Shown here: piece after piece, positions 38,833-48,291 of the stretch | How the letters are laid out: every line of letters starts with the position of its first letter | How positions within the stretch are numbered: position 1 is the first letter of the stretch | Assembly: GCF_031157375.1 (NCBI RefSeq) | Contig: NZ_JAVIFV010000004.1 | Location: 186,001-250,000 of the forward strand | Length of the DNA stretch: 64,000 bases | Direction of reading: 5' to 3' | Origin: Sphingosinicella sp. LHD-64 | Lineage (GTDB): Bacteria > Pseudomonadota > Alphaproteobacteria > Sphingomonadales > Sphingomonadaceae | Notes under the pieces: model-generated | What the model was told of the DNA's origin: nothing | The model's database searches: none | What the model saw: the letters and a program-made list of their open reading frames with translations, nothing else | Program-made: the position numbers and the translations under genes

Positions 38833-39003
38833 GCAGTGAATGCTCCCCACATTTTCGGCGCAGATGCGTTCGCTATGATGCTCCGATGCGGTCGGGGTGT
38901 AGTTAGCGATGAACGATGTAGCGAGTTTCGAAAGTAGCTTCGAAGCTTCGCCACTCGTTACGGGCGCGCCAAGGTAGGCGGAGGCATAGGCAAAGGAGAC
39001 TAT

Positions 39004-40281
39004 ATGAGCTTCAACCCCCCTAGCGTCGACGCCGATACGATAATCGTCGGCGCAGGCATTGTCGGTTGCTCGATTGCCTATCATCTAGCTGAGTTGGGGC
39101 ACACGGATGTCTTGGTAGTGGATCGGGGCTCCGTAGCGAACCCCCTGGGCTCGACAGGGCATGCTCCAGGGCTCCTGGGCCGCAACTCAGGAACGCCTGC
39201 GATGGCGGCGCTCGCAATGTATTCGGCGGAGTTATATGCTCGTGTGCTGAGCGACCCTCCGGCATTTCAGCGAACTGGCAGCGTCGAGGTCACCCGCAGT
39301 GCCGACACACTGCGACTACTCGCCCGCAAGCGTGAGGTTGCGCTAGCCGGCGGTATCGATGCCGAGCTCGTGTCGCCAGAGCGGCTCACTAAACTCGTGC
39401 CGTACCTGGACTCGGACGGACTGGCAGGCGGCCTCTTCATTCCTGATGATGGCGTGCTAGACGTGCGCCGCCTTCTCCAAGCGCTGCATGAAGCGGCGCA
39501 GGATCACGGCCTCGCATTTCGTGAAGGTGTTCAAGTCATCGATTTCGCCCGAGACGGCGACCGCATCACAGGTGTCATCACGGACCAAGGCACGATCTTC
39601 GCATCGCGCGTCATCGTCGCCGTAGGGATATGGGGGCGCGAGCTCGCCGGAAAGGCAGGTCTCGACCTTGCACTCTACCCGGTTCAGCATCCCTACTTGC
39701 AAACAAAACCTCTGCCGCGGGTAGTGACTGGAGAGATGCGTCCCTTTGTGCGTGATCTCGACAATCTGTTTTACCTCCGCGAGCATGGAGATCGCTTGGG
39801 ATATGGCTGGTACAACCACTCTCCGTTGGCCGCCGAAGTCGACACCACCATCAAAGCCGACCTCGCTTACGAAGACCGGAAATTCGACGCGGCCTTGAGC
39901 TACGACCTGTTTCCTATCCTTGAGCAAACTGGAAGCTGTAGGAAGTTGAACGGTATCTTCTCAATGACGCCCGATGGCGCTCCATTGTTGGGGCAAGTTG
40001 ACGGAGCGAAGGGCTTGTGGGTCGCTGAGGCGGTGTGGGTGACCCATGCAGGGGCGGTGGGCAAGGCGATGGCCGAATGTATACTCGATCGATCGCCGAG
40101 TTTTGATATCACCCAGTTCCACCTGGACCGTTTTGCATCCATGGACGAACAAAGCCGACGGCATGCGTCCATGAGTTTGTACAATGACATCTACGCGTGG
40201 CCCGCGGAAACTGGCGATCCTGCTCAGGTGCAGATCAAGGGGTCGAAGGCCGTCAATCATGACCGGCTCTCGCTCCTTTGA
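39004..40281 (+). CDS. FAD-dependent oxidoreductase, dimethylglycine/sarcosine-dehydrogenase-like
   Basis: A 425-residue DAO-fold flavoprotein. ADTIIVGAGIVGCSIAYHLAELG is the FAD motif and GSTGHAPGLLGRNSGT resembles the flavin-attachment segment of dimethylglycine dehydrogenases. The folate-binding GCV_T half found in those enzymes is missing, so this is the oxidase half only, closer in size to sarcosine or glycine oxidases. By eye its base composition is less GC-rich than its neighbours. It stands alone, about 170 bases after the previous gene, and may be a separate acquisition. Confidence 0.83.
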   Translation: MSFNPPSVDADTIIVGAGIVGCSIAYHLAELGHTDVLVVDRGSVANPLGSTGHAPGLLGRNSGTPAMAALAMYSAELYARVLSDPPAFQRTGSVEVTRSADTLRLLARKREVALAGGIDAELVSPERLTKLVPYLDSDGLAGGLFIPDDGVLDVRRLLQALHEAAQDHGLAFREGVQVIDFARDGDRITGVITDQGTIFASRVIVAVGIWGRELAGKAGLDLALYPVQHPYLQTKPLPRVVTGEMRPFVRDLDNLFYLREHGDRLGYGWYNHSPLAAEVDTTIKADLAYEDRKFDAALSYDLFPILEQTGSCRKLNGIFSMTPDGAPLLGQVDGAKGLWVAEAVWVTHAGAVGKAMAECILDRSPSFDITQFHLDRFASMDEQSRRHASMSLYNDIYAWPAETGDPAQVQIKGSKAVNHDRLSLL

Positions 40282-40636
40282 TCAAATCGGGGCGCTGGTT
40301 AGAGCTTCAGCTTTGATAATATTTCGAACGTTGTTTCGCAGCGTAGCGTCCACGGCGACGAGGAAGCGTGAGGATAAATTACCGCTTACGATATTTCGAA
40401 TCGATCGGAGAGTCGCAGCCAAAGTCCCTTCCGGCTTCTACTGTCGTTCGGCGATGCCGATCATCTCCGCGTCGCCGCGCGAGTGACGCGCACGATCTTC
40501 TCCTGATCAGGAGCGAACCGAGGTCAAGGGAACCGAAAGCCGGTGACGGACACCCTCTGACGGTCTCGGGACAAGGGCGCGCCTTGCGCGCCGGGGCTCT
40601 GTCCGGTGCGGGGCAGGCTCGCCCTGGTCAACCTAC
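40282..40636. other. Gene-free interval between convergent genes
   Basis: About 355 bases with no gene. ATATTTCGAA occurs twice (40319 and 40391), CTCCTGATCAGGAG is a perfect 14-bp palindrome at 40499, and a 7-bp-stem hairpin GGCGCGC-CTT-GCGCGCC is at 40576-40592. None has a T-tract; one or both symmetrical elements may end transcription of the converging genes. Confidence 0.5.
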
Positions 40637-41962
40637 TCAGCCGGCGTTCTGGCGCGCCGTGAGCAGGATTTCGCGGGCGCGCTCGGCCACGATCATGTCC
40701 TCGCCGTCGTTGAGATAGCCGGCAAACAGCGCCGGCCCGTTCACGTCTGCCACGAAATAGGCGCTCGGACCCGCTGCGATGTGGATCGCGATCGGCCGTT
40801 CCCCTGCGCGCATCCGTTCGACGAAGGCCGGGTAGCTGAGGGGGATGTCGGCCTCGTCCCACATCAGAACCAGGCCAGGGCCGAAGAAGGCCTCTTCGTA
40901 GCCGACCCGCAACCCCGGGACATCGCGCATCCGCTCGCGCATCGCGTCGACGCGCGCGCGGTCTCGCCGGTACAGCGGACGCGAGTCGCGGGCGAGGAAC
41001 CGCTCGACCGCCACGAGAAGGCCTATCACCTCCTCCTTGTCGACCTTCATGCCGCGACCGAGCGCGGAGGGGATCGGGGAGGCCTGCCTGCGTGCCGACG
41101 CGACGAGATCCGCGCGCCCGGCCAGGATGCCGGTCGACTGCGGCCCGTGCAGGCCCTTGCCGCCGCTGATGCCGACAAGATCGAAACCCATCCCGGTGTA
41201 GCGTGACAGGCTGGATGCGTCCGAAAGATATGTGATGGAGAACGAGGCATCGAGGTAGACCGGCACACCGGTGCGCCGGCCTAGGGCGACCAGCCGCTCG
41301 AGGGGAATGATGCCGGGCTGAGCCATCTTCTCGATGTTCATCAGTCCGGCGATCATGGCGGTGCGATCGCCGATGGCGGCGAGCATCTCCTCCTCGGTGT
41401 CGACGTAGACGATCATCGCCCCCGCGTCGCGATAGGCCCGGTCATAGGCCGTGGAATGGGCCCGCTGGAGCACGGTTTCCCGGCGCGGCCATGTCGGCTG
41501 CGGCAGTGCGGCGATCCTCTGTTCGTCGTCCCGGGCCAGGCAGGCGGCCGCCGCCAGGACCATCGCCGCGAAGGCGCCGGAGGTCACCATTGCGGCCTCC
41601 GCCCCGGTGACCTCGGCCAGCCGCGCGCCGGCGGCCTGGTACAGCGCGTTGAGATCGACGAAGCTGCGCGAGGCCGCGGCCATGGCGTCGGTCACCTCCT
41701 GCGACAGCACGGTTCCGCCGAACGCCGTCACGGCACCGGCGGCATTGATGACCGTTCGCACGCCAAGCATGCGCTCATAGATGCTGGCGGGTGCCGCTCC
41801 GTCTAGCCCGGGGTTCAGCGCGCCGCCGGCCGCCGACGCATGGAGCCTGTCCGGCCAGGTCAGCAACGGCGCGGCGCTGGCAAGGCCGGCCATCCCGAGC
41901 AGTTCGCGGCGACCCAGGTTCGTCGTTTCCGCGCCGGGCCTTCGGGTCCAGGACTCTGGCAT
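40637..41962 (-). CDS. Exported PLP-dependent enzyme, SelA/DgaE-like
   Basis: A 441-residue fold-type I PLP enzyme of the selenocysteine-synthase-like family, which includes D-glucosaminate-6-phosphate ammonia-lyase (DgaE). MVTSGAFAAMVLAAAACLA and the lysine of GISGGKGLHGPQSTG (Schiff-base site) are visible. Unusually the N-terminus has a twin-arginine signal: NLGRRELLGMAGLASAAPLL. Export of a folded PLP enzyme to the periplasm fits the Tat route. The start at 41962 follows GGAGGGACTGAAG; ATG 41977 overlaps that site. It is the third gene after a receptor and a D-aminoacylase-type gene. Confidence 0.85.
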   Translation of the reverse strand: MPESWTRRPGAETTNLGRRELLGMAGLASAAPLLTWPDRLHASAAGGALNPGLDGAAPASIYERMLGVRTVINAAGAVTAFGGTVLSQEVTDAMAAASRSFVDLNALYQAAGARLAEVTGAEAAMVTSGAFAAMVLAAAACLARDDEQRIAALPQPTWPRRETVLQRAHSTAYDRAYRDAGAMIVYVDTEEEMLAAIGDRTAMIAGLMNIEKMAQPGIIPLERLVALGRRTGVPVYLDASFSITYLSDASSLSRYTGMGFDLVGISGGKGLHGPQSTGILAGRADLVASARRQASPIPSALGRGMKVDKEEVIGLLVAVERFLARDSRPLYRRDRARVDAMRERMRDVPGLRVGYEEAFFGPGLVLMWDEADIPLSYPAFVERMRAGERPIAIHIAAGPSAYFVADVNGPALFAGYLNDGEDMIVAERAREILLTARQNAG

Positions 41963-42019
41963 CTTCAGTCCCTCCATGTCCGAATGAGAGGATGCCGGCA
42001 GTTCGGCTGCGCGGCGACG

Positions 42020-43519
42020 TCAGCGACGTATGCCGAGCCCCGGATTGACACCCGTCTGGAGCTGGCCGTCCCTGACCACCGCAATGCCGTTCACCAGCAC
42101 ATGGTCGATCCCTGCCGAAGGAATGGTCGGCTCCGCGAACGTCGCGCGGTCGAGGACCGTATCGGGATCGAACACGACGATGTCGGCGTCGGCACCAACC
42201 CGGATGCGCCCCTTGGCTCTCATGGCGGGCACCGACGCTTCCAGTCGTCTGGCCGGCAGGTAGCTGATCTTGGCGAGGGCCTCCATCAGGGTCAGGACCC
42301 TTTGCTCCCTGACGTAGCGGCCGAGCACCCGGGCATATGTGCCCGCGCCCCGGGGATGGCCCTTGCCGTTCGCCAGCTTCTCGCCATCGCTGCCGATCAT
42401 GACCCCGGGATGAGCGATCGCCATGGCCACATTCTCCTCCCTCATGGCATGGCCGATCACCATCCGTTCGGGCGTTTCCCCGCGCAATTGCTCGAAGCGT
42501 TCCCGGGTCAGGCGCTCGCCCGTCTCCGGCAGTTCGATGTCGCTGTACTGGATTCCCTGTGCCCTGGTGAAATCCCCGTCGAAGATCGCCGAGCCCAGGA
42601 AGGTGGAATAGGCGGTATAGGGATACACTTCCGTCGTGACGTCCACGCCGTTCTCCCGGGCCTCGTCGATCATCTGCAGCAACAGGGGCACCCTGCCGCC
42701 GCCACTGCTGCCGATATGGACGATGTGGAGCGCCGCGCCGGTAATCGCCGCATCCGCGATCACCTCCTGCACCGCATCGACGCTTCCGCCGAGCTCATTC
42801 TGGTTCATGAAGCGTGCGTGGACGAAGTTGATGACGCCGTTCCGCCGGGCGACGCGGAACATCCTGTAGATTTCCTCGCGGGTGGCGCCGGCGGTGTAGT
42901 TGATCCCGTAGCCGACGCCCAATCCGCCCTCGTCCAATCCTTGCTGGACGCGTTGCTCCATTGCGGCGAGCTGATTGGCGCTGGCGGCATTGTCCACCCA
43001 GTTGCGTTGCGTGAATATGCGGTCCCGGATGTCCTGGTTCGTCATGTCCTCTTCGGTGAGACCGGAAAGGATCATCTGCCGGATCGGCAGATGGCCGACG
43101 CTGGCACCGAAATTGATCGGCGCACTGCCGCGTCTGGCTTCGTACCAGGCCGTCACCGGATAGACGCCGATCTCGAGCTCCAGCTGCGTCGTCACCCCGT
43201 CGAGCGCCTGCAAGCCGGCTTCGAACGCGCGCTGCCCGTGCGCGTGGAGATCGATGAAACCGGGGGCCACGACCCGCCCGGAGGCATCGATTTCCTGCCT
43301 GCCTGAAATCCGTTCCTGCGAGATGGCGGCGATCTTGCCGTCGCGGATGCCGACATACCGTATGGCATCCAGGCCGGATTCCGGATCCATGACCCGGCCG
43401 TTCGACAACACGAGGTCATAATCCGCCGCCGCCGGGGTCGCTGAGAGGGAGGTCGCGAGCATCGTCACCATCCCCAGGAATGCCAGGGCAAAGAAGAGCG
43501 TCGATTCCAACCGGTTCAT
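42020..43519 (-). CDS. D-aminoacylase-type amidohydrolase, exported
   Basis: A 499-residue amidohydrolase with a signal peptide (MVTMLATSLSATPAAAD). YDLVLSNGRVMDPESGLDA and VVAPGFIDLHAHGQ mark the composite domain and HxH metal site; DVTTEVYPYTAYSTFLG and VMIGSDGEKLANGKGHPR follow. It is a homologue of the deacylase at 33-35 kb but has no C-terminal extension. GAGGAAAT precedes ATG 43519; the frame is open to 43654 but without a fold. It lies between its receptor and the PLP enzyme gene. Confidence 0.86.
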   Translation of the reverse strand: MNRLESTLFFALAFLGMVTMLATSLSATPAAADYDLVLSNGRVMDPESGLDAIRYVGIRDGKIAAISQERISGRQEIDASGRVVAPGFIDLHAHGQRAFEAGLQALDGVTTQLELEIGVYPVTAWYEARRGSAPINFGASVGHLPIRQMILSGLTEEDMTNQDIRDRIFTQRNWVDNAASANQLAAMEQRVQQGLDEGGLGVGYGINYTAGATREEIYRMFRVARRNGVINFVHARFMNQNELGGSVDAVQEVIADAAITGAALHIVHIGSSGGGRVPLLLQMIDEARENGVDVTTEVYPYTAYSTFLGSAIFDGDFTRAQGIQYSDIELPETGERLTRERFEQLRGETPERMVIGHAMREENVAMAIAHPGVMIGSDGEKLANGKGHPRGAGTYARVLGRYVREQRVLTLMEALAKISYLPARRLEASVPAMRAKGRIRVGADADIVVFDPDTVLDRATFAEPTIPSAGIDHVLVNGIAVVRDGQLQTGVNPGLGIRR

Positions 43520-43653
43520 CGCCGATTTCCTCGCGATTTCGGGCAGCGCGAGAGCCGTCGCGCGGGACGCAGCGATTTTGCGCTGTCTGATGCGGCGCGC
43601 CCGGAAAAGCGTCGGCCCCCATTCGCTGATCATCGCCCATCGTGCCGGCTGCA

Positions 43654-46431
43654 TCAGAAGCTCGCGCGCACGCCGAAGGTGAAATAACGCCCGACAAAGT
43701 CGTGATAGGGCGAGGCCGCGCCAAGCTCCGGGGCGCGATCGAACAGGTTCTGGACGTTGCCGTAGATGGTGATGCGCTGGTCACCGCCGAGGCCGACATA
43801 GCCGCGCAGCCCCAGATCGACATAGATGCGGCTGTCGACGTGCAGGTCGGGAGCCTGGTTGGGAAGGACGCTGGCCGGCGCGAACCCGCCGCCGCCGACA
43901 TAGCGGGTGCGGATGTCGGCGCCGATGCTGCTGCTTTCGTAGGTCGCGGAGACAAGACCGCGCCATCTCGGCACCAGGAAAACCGCTTGCGAGCCCAGAT
44001 AGCCGGCGCCGTCGATCGCGACGACGCCATTGTCCACGATGAGCTTGTCGACATAGTTGACCAGCGCGCGGACGGACAATTGTCCCCCGAGCCCGATCGC
44101 GTCCAGTCGGGTTCGATACGACGCTTCGAAATCCACGCCGTTGTTGCGGAAGTCAGCGATGTTGATGAACGAGGCGTTGATCGAGCTGATGGCGCCGTTG
44201 CCGTCTCGGGTGATCTGGGAGCAAGCGCCCTGATTGCTCTGCAGATAGCAGCCGTTGACGATCTGCTGGGCGGTGAGCGTGGTGATCACGTCCCGGATCT
44301 TGATGTCGTAATAGTCGACCGAGAGGTTGAGCCCGGGCAGGGCCCTGGGCGAGATCACCACGCCGAAGGTCAGCGTGTCGGCAATCTCGGGCCGCAGATC
44401 GGGATTGCCGCCCTGATACAGGATCACCTGGGTGGAGGGATTGCCGGGACGGCCGAGATCGTTGACCGGACCGAAGATGGCCGCACGCTGGCTGAACAGC
44501 TCGGTCAGGGATGCGGCGCGGATATCGCGTGACCGGGTCGCGCGCAGCTTGAGGCCGTCGACGATGTCCCAGATTCCGCCGATCTTCCATGACCAGATCG
44601 CTCCGCTGGTGCTGTAGTCGGAGACACGGACGGCGCCGTTGAGGTTCAGTTCGCGGATGGCGGGAAGATCGGCCAGGACCGGGATGTTCACTTCCGCAAA
44701 GGCTTCCGTGACGCTGTTGCCGGTTTTCGGGATGTTGGTGCCATTGATCATGGAAAAGCGGCGGGCGAGCGCGTTCTCGTCGAACAGGTTCTCGTACGCT
44801 TCCTCGCGATATTCGACGCCCGCGGCGACGGAGACCGGCCTGCCCCAGAACGACAGCGGCTCGCCGCTGATGCTGGCGCCCGCATTGTCGAGCCAGGTGT
44901 TGATCACGGAATTCCAGTCCGCGGTCGCATAGGCGATGGCGGCTGGATCGGCATTGCCGCTGCCGAACAGATTGAGGGGACGGCACGGCGTGGTCGGATC
45001 GGTCAGCGCCACGCGGCAGACGATCGAACCGTTCGGCGCACGAACCGCATCGATCGCATTCGCGAAATTGGTGCGCAGCGTGATATTCCTGAGGAACTGG
45101 TCCTGTTTCTGCTCGCCATGTGCGTAATAGGCGTTGTAGCGCCACCGGCCACCACCGAAGGAGCCGTCGAGGCCGATCGTGCCCTGCACAGCCTCGCGGT
45201 CATAGTCGTAGCGGGCGAGCGCCATGTCACTGAGCGCCCGGCCCATCACGAAGGAAGGCTCTCCCGCTGCGGCGAGCCGGTCCCTGATCGATTGTGACAG
45301 AAAGGGGTTGGTGGCGGAGAGGGTGATCTGGCCGACCCCGAGATCCGGCCAGTAGAAGCGGCTGTCCGAAACCCGGTTGTAGCTTCCTTCCACCCAGAAG
45401 GTGAGATTGTCGGCCACGTCGAAACTGGCGCGGGCGAAGCCGTTCAATCGACTGATCGGTGCCGAAACCGAGCGATATTTGTTGGTGGTGAAGCCATCGC
45501 CGCCGATCATCGAAGTCGGCGCGCCGGGTCGGCGGATGCCATACCGGAACGGACTCAAACTGCCGTCGGCGTTGAAGGTCTGCCCGGCGAGCACGCCGGA
45601 GTTGATCAGGCCGCCTTCGCTGCGGTTGGATTCCCGAATGCCGAGCGTCGGATAGAGCCGGCCGTCCTCGCCGGGGAAGAAGCCGGCGTCACCGACCAGC
45701 GGTCGTGCCGAGGCGGGAGCGATGCCTTCGTCCTCGAGATAATCGGCGCCGATGACGACATGACCGCGCCCATCGGCGAAGGACAGTCCCATCGACCCTT
45801 CGAGCAGGTACTGCGCCCGATCGTCGCGGCTGGAAATGCCGGTTTGCGCGCCGAGCTTGAACCCTTCGAACCGGTCATCGAGGATGATGTTGACGACCCC
45901 GGCGACCGCGCCCGACCCATAGGCGGCGGAGGCGCCGCCGGTCACGACGTCGACCCGCCTCACCATCGTATAGGGAACGGTCTGGAGGTCGTTCGAGCTG
46001 ATGTGCCGACGATTGTTGATCAGCACGAGCGTACGGGCAATGCCGAGGCCGCGAAGGTCCGCCGGCGCCTGGCCCGAAGTTGTCGTGGTGTTGGTCTGTT
46101 GCGAACCCTGCGTCTGGCGGAATTGCGGGAGGTCGGCGAGCGCCGCGCCAATGTCGGTGCTGCCCGCCTGACGCAATTCGGCCACTCCCACGACCGTGGT
46201 CGGAGTCGGTGCGCCGAAGCCGGCGGTATTGATGCGCGAACCGGTGATGACGATTTCAGTGCCGGGTTCTTCCACCCGGCTGTCGACGGCCCTGTCCGTC
46301 GCCTCGGGCGTGGCCGTGGTCGAGCGATCCTGAGCGGCGGCGGGAAACGCGAAGGCCAGCGCGGTGGCAAGAGTCGCGAGGCTGCTGCTCCGGACCAGAG
46401 TCGCGCCGTGAAAATTCGCGATTCGCACCAT
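43654..46431 (-). CDS. TonB-dependent receptor, large
   Basis: A 925-residue receptor. The signal peptide ends FAFPAAAQ; TEIVITGSRINTAGFGAPTP is the TonB-box region; the plug has ADLRGLGIARTLVLINNRRH and RVDVVTGGASAAYGSGAVAG; it ends YFTFGVRASF. It is a paralogue of the receptor at 29.4 kb. GGGAGGAAA lies before the ATG. The operon receptor, amidohydrolase, PLP enzyme suggests import of an N-acyl amino acid or peptide that is processed in the periplasm. Confidence 0.92.
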   Translation of the reverse strand: MVRIANFHGATLVRSSSLATLATALAFAFPAAAQDRSTTATPEATDRAVDSRVEEPGTEIVITGSRINTAGFGAPTPTTVVGVAELRQAGSTDIGAALADLPQFRQTQGSQQTNTTTTSGQAPADLRGLGIARTLVLINNRRHISSNDLQTVPYTMVRRVDVVTGGASAAYGSGAVAGVVNIILDDRFEGFKLGAQTGISSRDDRAQYLLEGSMGLSFADGRGHVVIGADYLEDEGIAPASARPLVGDAGFFPGEDGRLYPTLGIRESNRSEGGLINSGVLAGQTFNADGSLSPFRYGIRRPGAPTSMIGGDGFTTNKYRSVSAPISRLNGFARASFDVADNLTFWVEGSYNRVSDSRFYWPDLGVGQITLSATNPFLSQSIRDRLAAAGEPSFVMGRALSDMALARYDYDREAVQGTIGLDGSFGGGRWRYNAYYAHGEQKQDQFLRNITLRTNFANAIDAVRAPNGSIVCRVALTDPTTPCRPLNLFGSGNADPAAIAYATADWNSVINTWLDNAGASISGEPLSFWGRPVSVAAGVEYREEAYENLFDENALARRFSMINGTNIPKTGNSVTEAFAEVNIPVLADLPAIRELNLNGAVRVSDYSTSGAIWSWKIGGIWDIVDGLKLRATRSRDIRAASLTELFSQRAAIFGPVNDLGRPGNPSTQVILYQGGNPDLRPEIADTLTFGVVISPRALPGLNLSVDYYDIKIRDVITTLTAQQIVNGCYLQSNQGACSQITRDGNGAISSINASFINIADFRNNGVDFEASYRTRLDAIGLGGQLSVRALVNYVDKLIVDNGVVAIDGAGYLGSQAVFLVPRWRGLVSATYESSSIGADIRTRYVGGGGFAPASVLPNQAPDLHVDSRIYVDLGLRGYVGLGGDQRITIYGNVQNLFDRAPELGAASPYHDFVGRYFTFGVRASF

Positions 46432-46772
46432 ATATTTCCTCCCTTGGCTCGACAGACGAGGTTGATTTCCTTGTCATTTTCGTAGCGTCGACACACCGCA
46501 CGCTGGCGTTCCGTCTCGGCTTTTTTGCAGATTAGCAACAGATTTCCAATTCGTAAACTGTCTAGCAGTCGAGCGGCTAGGGAGTGGAGCCTGGATGGGA
46601 GAGGGGTTTTCGCAGATATCGCGATAAAATGCGTAAAATCAGTCTATTGTCTGAAATTTCGTTCGGAGGGCGAATTCGCGCTATTGCCAAATCAGTTTCT
46701 GTATGCGCAAATTGTGAAATGGTCGCGAGGCGGCCGCGCTTCCGCGCGGATCGACAAGGGAAAGCGAGAGCG
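46432..46772. other. Divergent promoter region of receptor and serine hydrolase
   Basis: About 340 bases without a gene between divergent starts. It is more A+T rich than its surroundings and contains TATCGCGATA (perfect 10-bp palindrome, 46617) and GAAATTTC (46653). GAAATTTC also lies just before the XRE-cupin gene at 33011, so joint control by that regulator is possible. Confidence 0.5.
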
Positions 46773-47954
46773 ATGAAGAGGGGGCTATTGGGTTTCGCAT
46801 TGTTGCTGGGGGCCGGCTTCGCAGTGCCAGTCGCCGCCGCTCCGGCGCCCGGCGCTGCGGCTCAGGCTCCGGCACTATCTCCGGCAGCCGTGGCTGCGAT
46901 CGACGCGATCGCCAGGGAGACGGTCCAAACCGGGCAAACAGCGGGGCTGGTGGTCGGCGTCTCCGTCAACGGGTCGCCGGTCTTCGTTCGCAGCTATGGA
47001 GTTGCCGACATCGAGCACAATGTGCCGGTGACCGACCGCAGCGTGTTCAGGATCGGTTCCCTCACCAAGCAGTTCACCGCCGCGGCCATTCTCCTGCTGG
47101 CGGAAGACGGCCGGCTGTCGCTCGATGACCCCCTCTCGACATTCTTTCCCGATTTCCCGCGTGGGAGCGAGGTTACGGTGCGCGAGTTGCTCAGGCATAC
47201 CGGGGGCATCCGCAGTTATACCGAAGTCAGCGATTATTTTCCGACTCTTGGCCGCCAGAATATGACGACTGAGCAGATGGTTTCCTACATCTCCAATCTC
47301 GACAACCTGTACGATTTTGAGCCTGGAACCAGCTATCATTACAGCAATTCGGGCTATTATCTGCTCGGTGCGATCATCGAAAAGGTGTCCGGGCAGTCTT
47401 ATCCCGCGTTCCTGAAGGCGCGCATCTTCGATCCGCTCGGGCTCCGCAACACGGCGGTCGATGACACCGTCGAGATCGTTGCCGACCGCGCCAACGGTTA
47501 TGCCCCGGTCAGGGACCGGCCGGGCGCGTTTACGAATGCATCCTATATTGCAATGAGCGCCGCCGGAGCGGCGGGGGCGATGCGCTCGACCGCCGAAGAC
47601 CTTCTGACCTGGGCGAACGCCCTGCTCGGCGGCAGGGTGCTGAGACCGGAAAGCCTGGCGGCGATGGTTGAGCCGGGCCGCCTCAGGAGCGGACAATTGT
47701 CCAGCACCGCAATGGCAGCCGGCCCTTCCTGGCAAACCGTATTCGACTACGGCTTTGGTCTCGCGCTACGGCGGGACGAGGCAGGCCGACAGATGATCGG
47801 CCACAATGGCGCGATCAACGGCTTTCATACCTACTCGCAGAATTTTCCGGACCAGCATGTCTCGATCGTGCTGCTCGCGAATGCGGACGGCATATCGGCC
47901 TTTGAGGCCGGACCAAGGGTCGCCAGGGCTTTCTTCGACAACCAGGGCAGGTGA
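46773..47954 (+). CDS. Exported serine hydrolase, beta-lactamase/S12 peptidase family
   Basis: A 393-residue protein with a signal peptide (FALLLGAGFAVPVAAAPA). The nucleophile motif SxxK is SLTK in FRIGSLTKQFTAAAI; the second motif YxN is YSN in YHYSNSGYYLLGAI; HNG in GHNGAINGFHTYSQNFP is the third. Family members include class C beta-lactamases, D,D-peptidases, esterases and D-aminopeptidases. Beside the D-amino-acid genes a peptidase acting on D-residues is attractive, but motifs alone do not decide. It diverges from the receptor operon. Confidence 0.86.
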   Translation: MKRGLLGFALLLGAGFAVPVAAAPAPGAAAQAPALSPAAVAAIDAIARETVQTGQTAGLVVGVSVNGSPVFVRSYGVADIEHNVPVTDRSVFRIGSLTKQFTAAAILLLAEDGRLSLDDPLSTFFPDFPRGSEVTVRELLRHTGGIRSYTEVSDYFPTLGRQNMTTEQMVSYISNLDNLYDFEPGTSYHYSNSGYYLLGAIIEKVSGQSYPAFLKARIFDPLGLRNTAVDDTVEIVADRANGYAPVRDRPGAFTNASYIAMSAAGAAGAMRSTAEDLLTWANALLGGRVLRPESLAAMVEPGRLRSGQLSSTAMAAGPSWQTVFDYGFGLALRRDEAGRQMIGHNGAINGFHTYSQNFPDQHVSIVLLANADGISAFEAGPRVARAFFDNQGR

Positions 47955-48111
47955 GGGCAATCGCAACCTGCTGGAATGCGCGCAACGTGTCGAAACCATG
48001 CGATTCTGCAGCGCCATTTGCGCGATGCCCGTAGCTGCTTAGCGTTTGCGCTGAACAGCGCCAACGATCGTCGAACCAGTCCTGGCGGATCGATCGGCGC
48101 CGGCGCAGTCG

Positions 48112-48291
48112 TCACTCGCCACAAGGCTCTCCGCGACAGGACGCCTCGCGGCCTTCTGCGCTCGCCTCCTGAATCGGCGGACATGGAACGTCGCCATAGG
48201 AGCAGAAGACGCAGCAGTCGCCTGGAAGTGGTTTCAGCAGTGCCCCGCAGTGCGGGCAGTCGTAGAAGAACTGGCACGCGTTCGTGGGCAT
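48112..48291 (-). CDS. GDCCVFCSYG-family small cysteine-rich protein (possibly frameshifted)
   Basis: A 59-residue cysteine-rich protein with the family hallmark GDCCVFCSYGDVPCPPIQ, preceded by CQFFYDCPHCGALLKP; paired CxxC motifs suggest zinc or another metal. From memory the conserved family sequence continues upstream (TCGKASTET), and it is present in frame here, but no start codon occurs until 48423. An ATG at about 48331 is one base out of frame (M-Y-P-N, then CGK if one G is skipped). A one-base insertion may have broken the N-terminus, or the true start is 48423. It diverges from the methyltransferase. Confidence 0.65.
   Translation of the reverse strand: MPTNACQFFYDCPHCGALLKPLPGDCCVFCSYGDVPCPPIQEASAEGREASCRGEPCGE

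Noticed and set aside
38936-38947. AGCTTCGAAGCT palindrome before the FAD oxidoreductase
   Set aside because: Short, made of common tetranucleotides, and not repeated at other promoters; chance is likely.
40499-40592. Palindrome CTCCTGATCAGGAG and hairpin as intrinsic terminators
   Set aside because: Neither is followed by a T-tract on either strand, so a terminator call is not supported; recorded only as structure in the gap.
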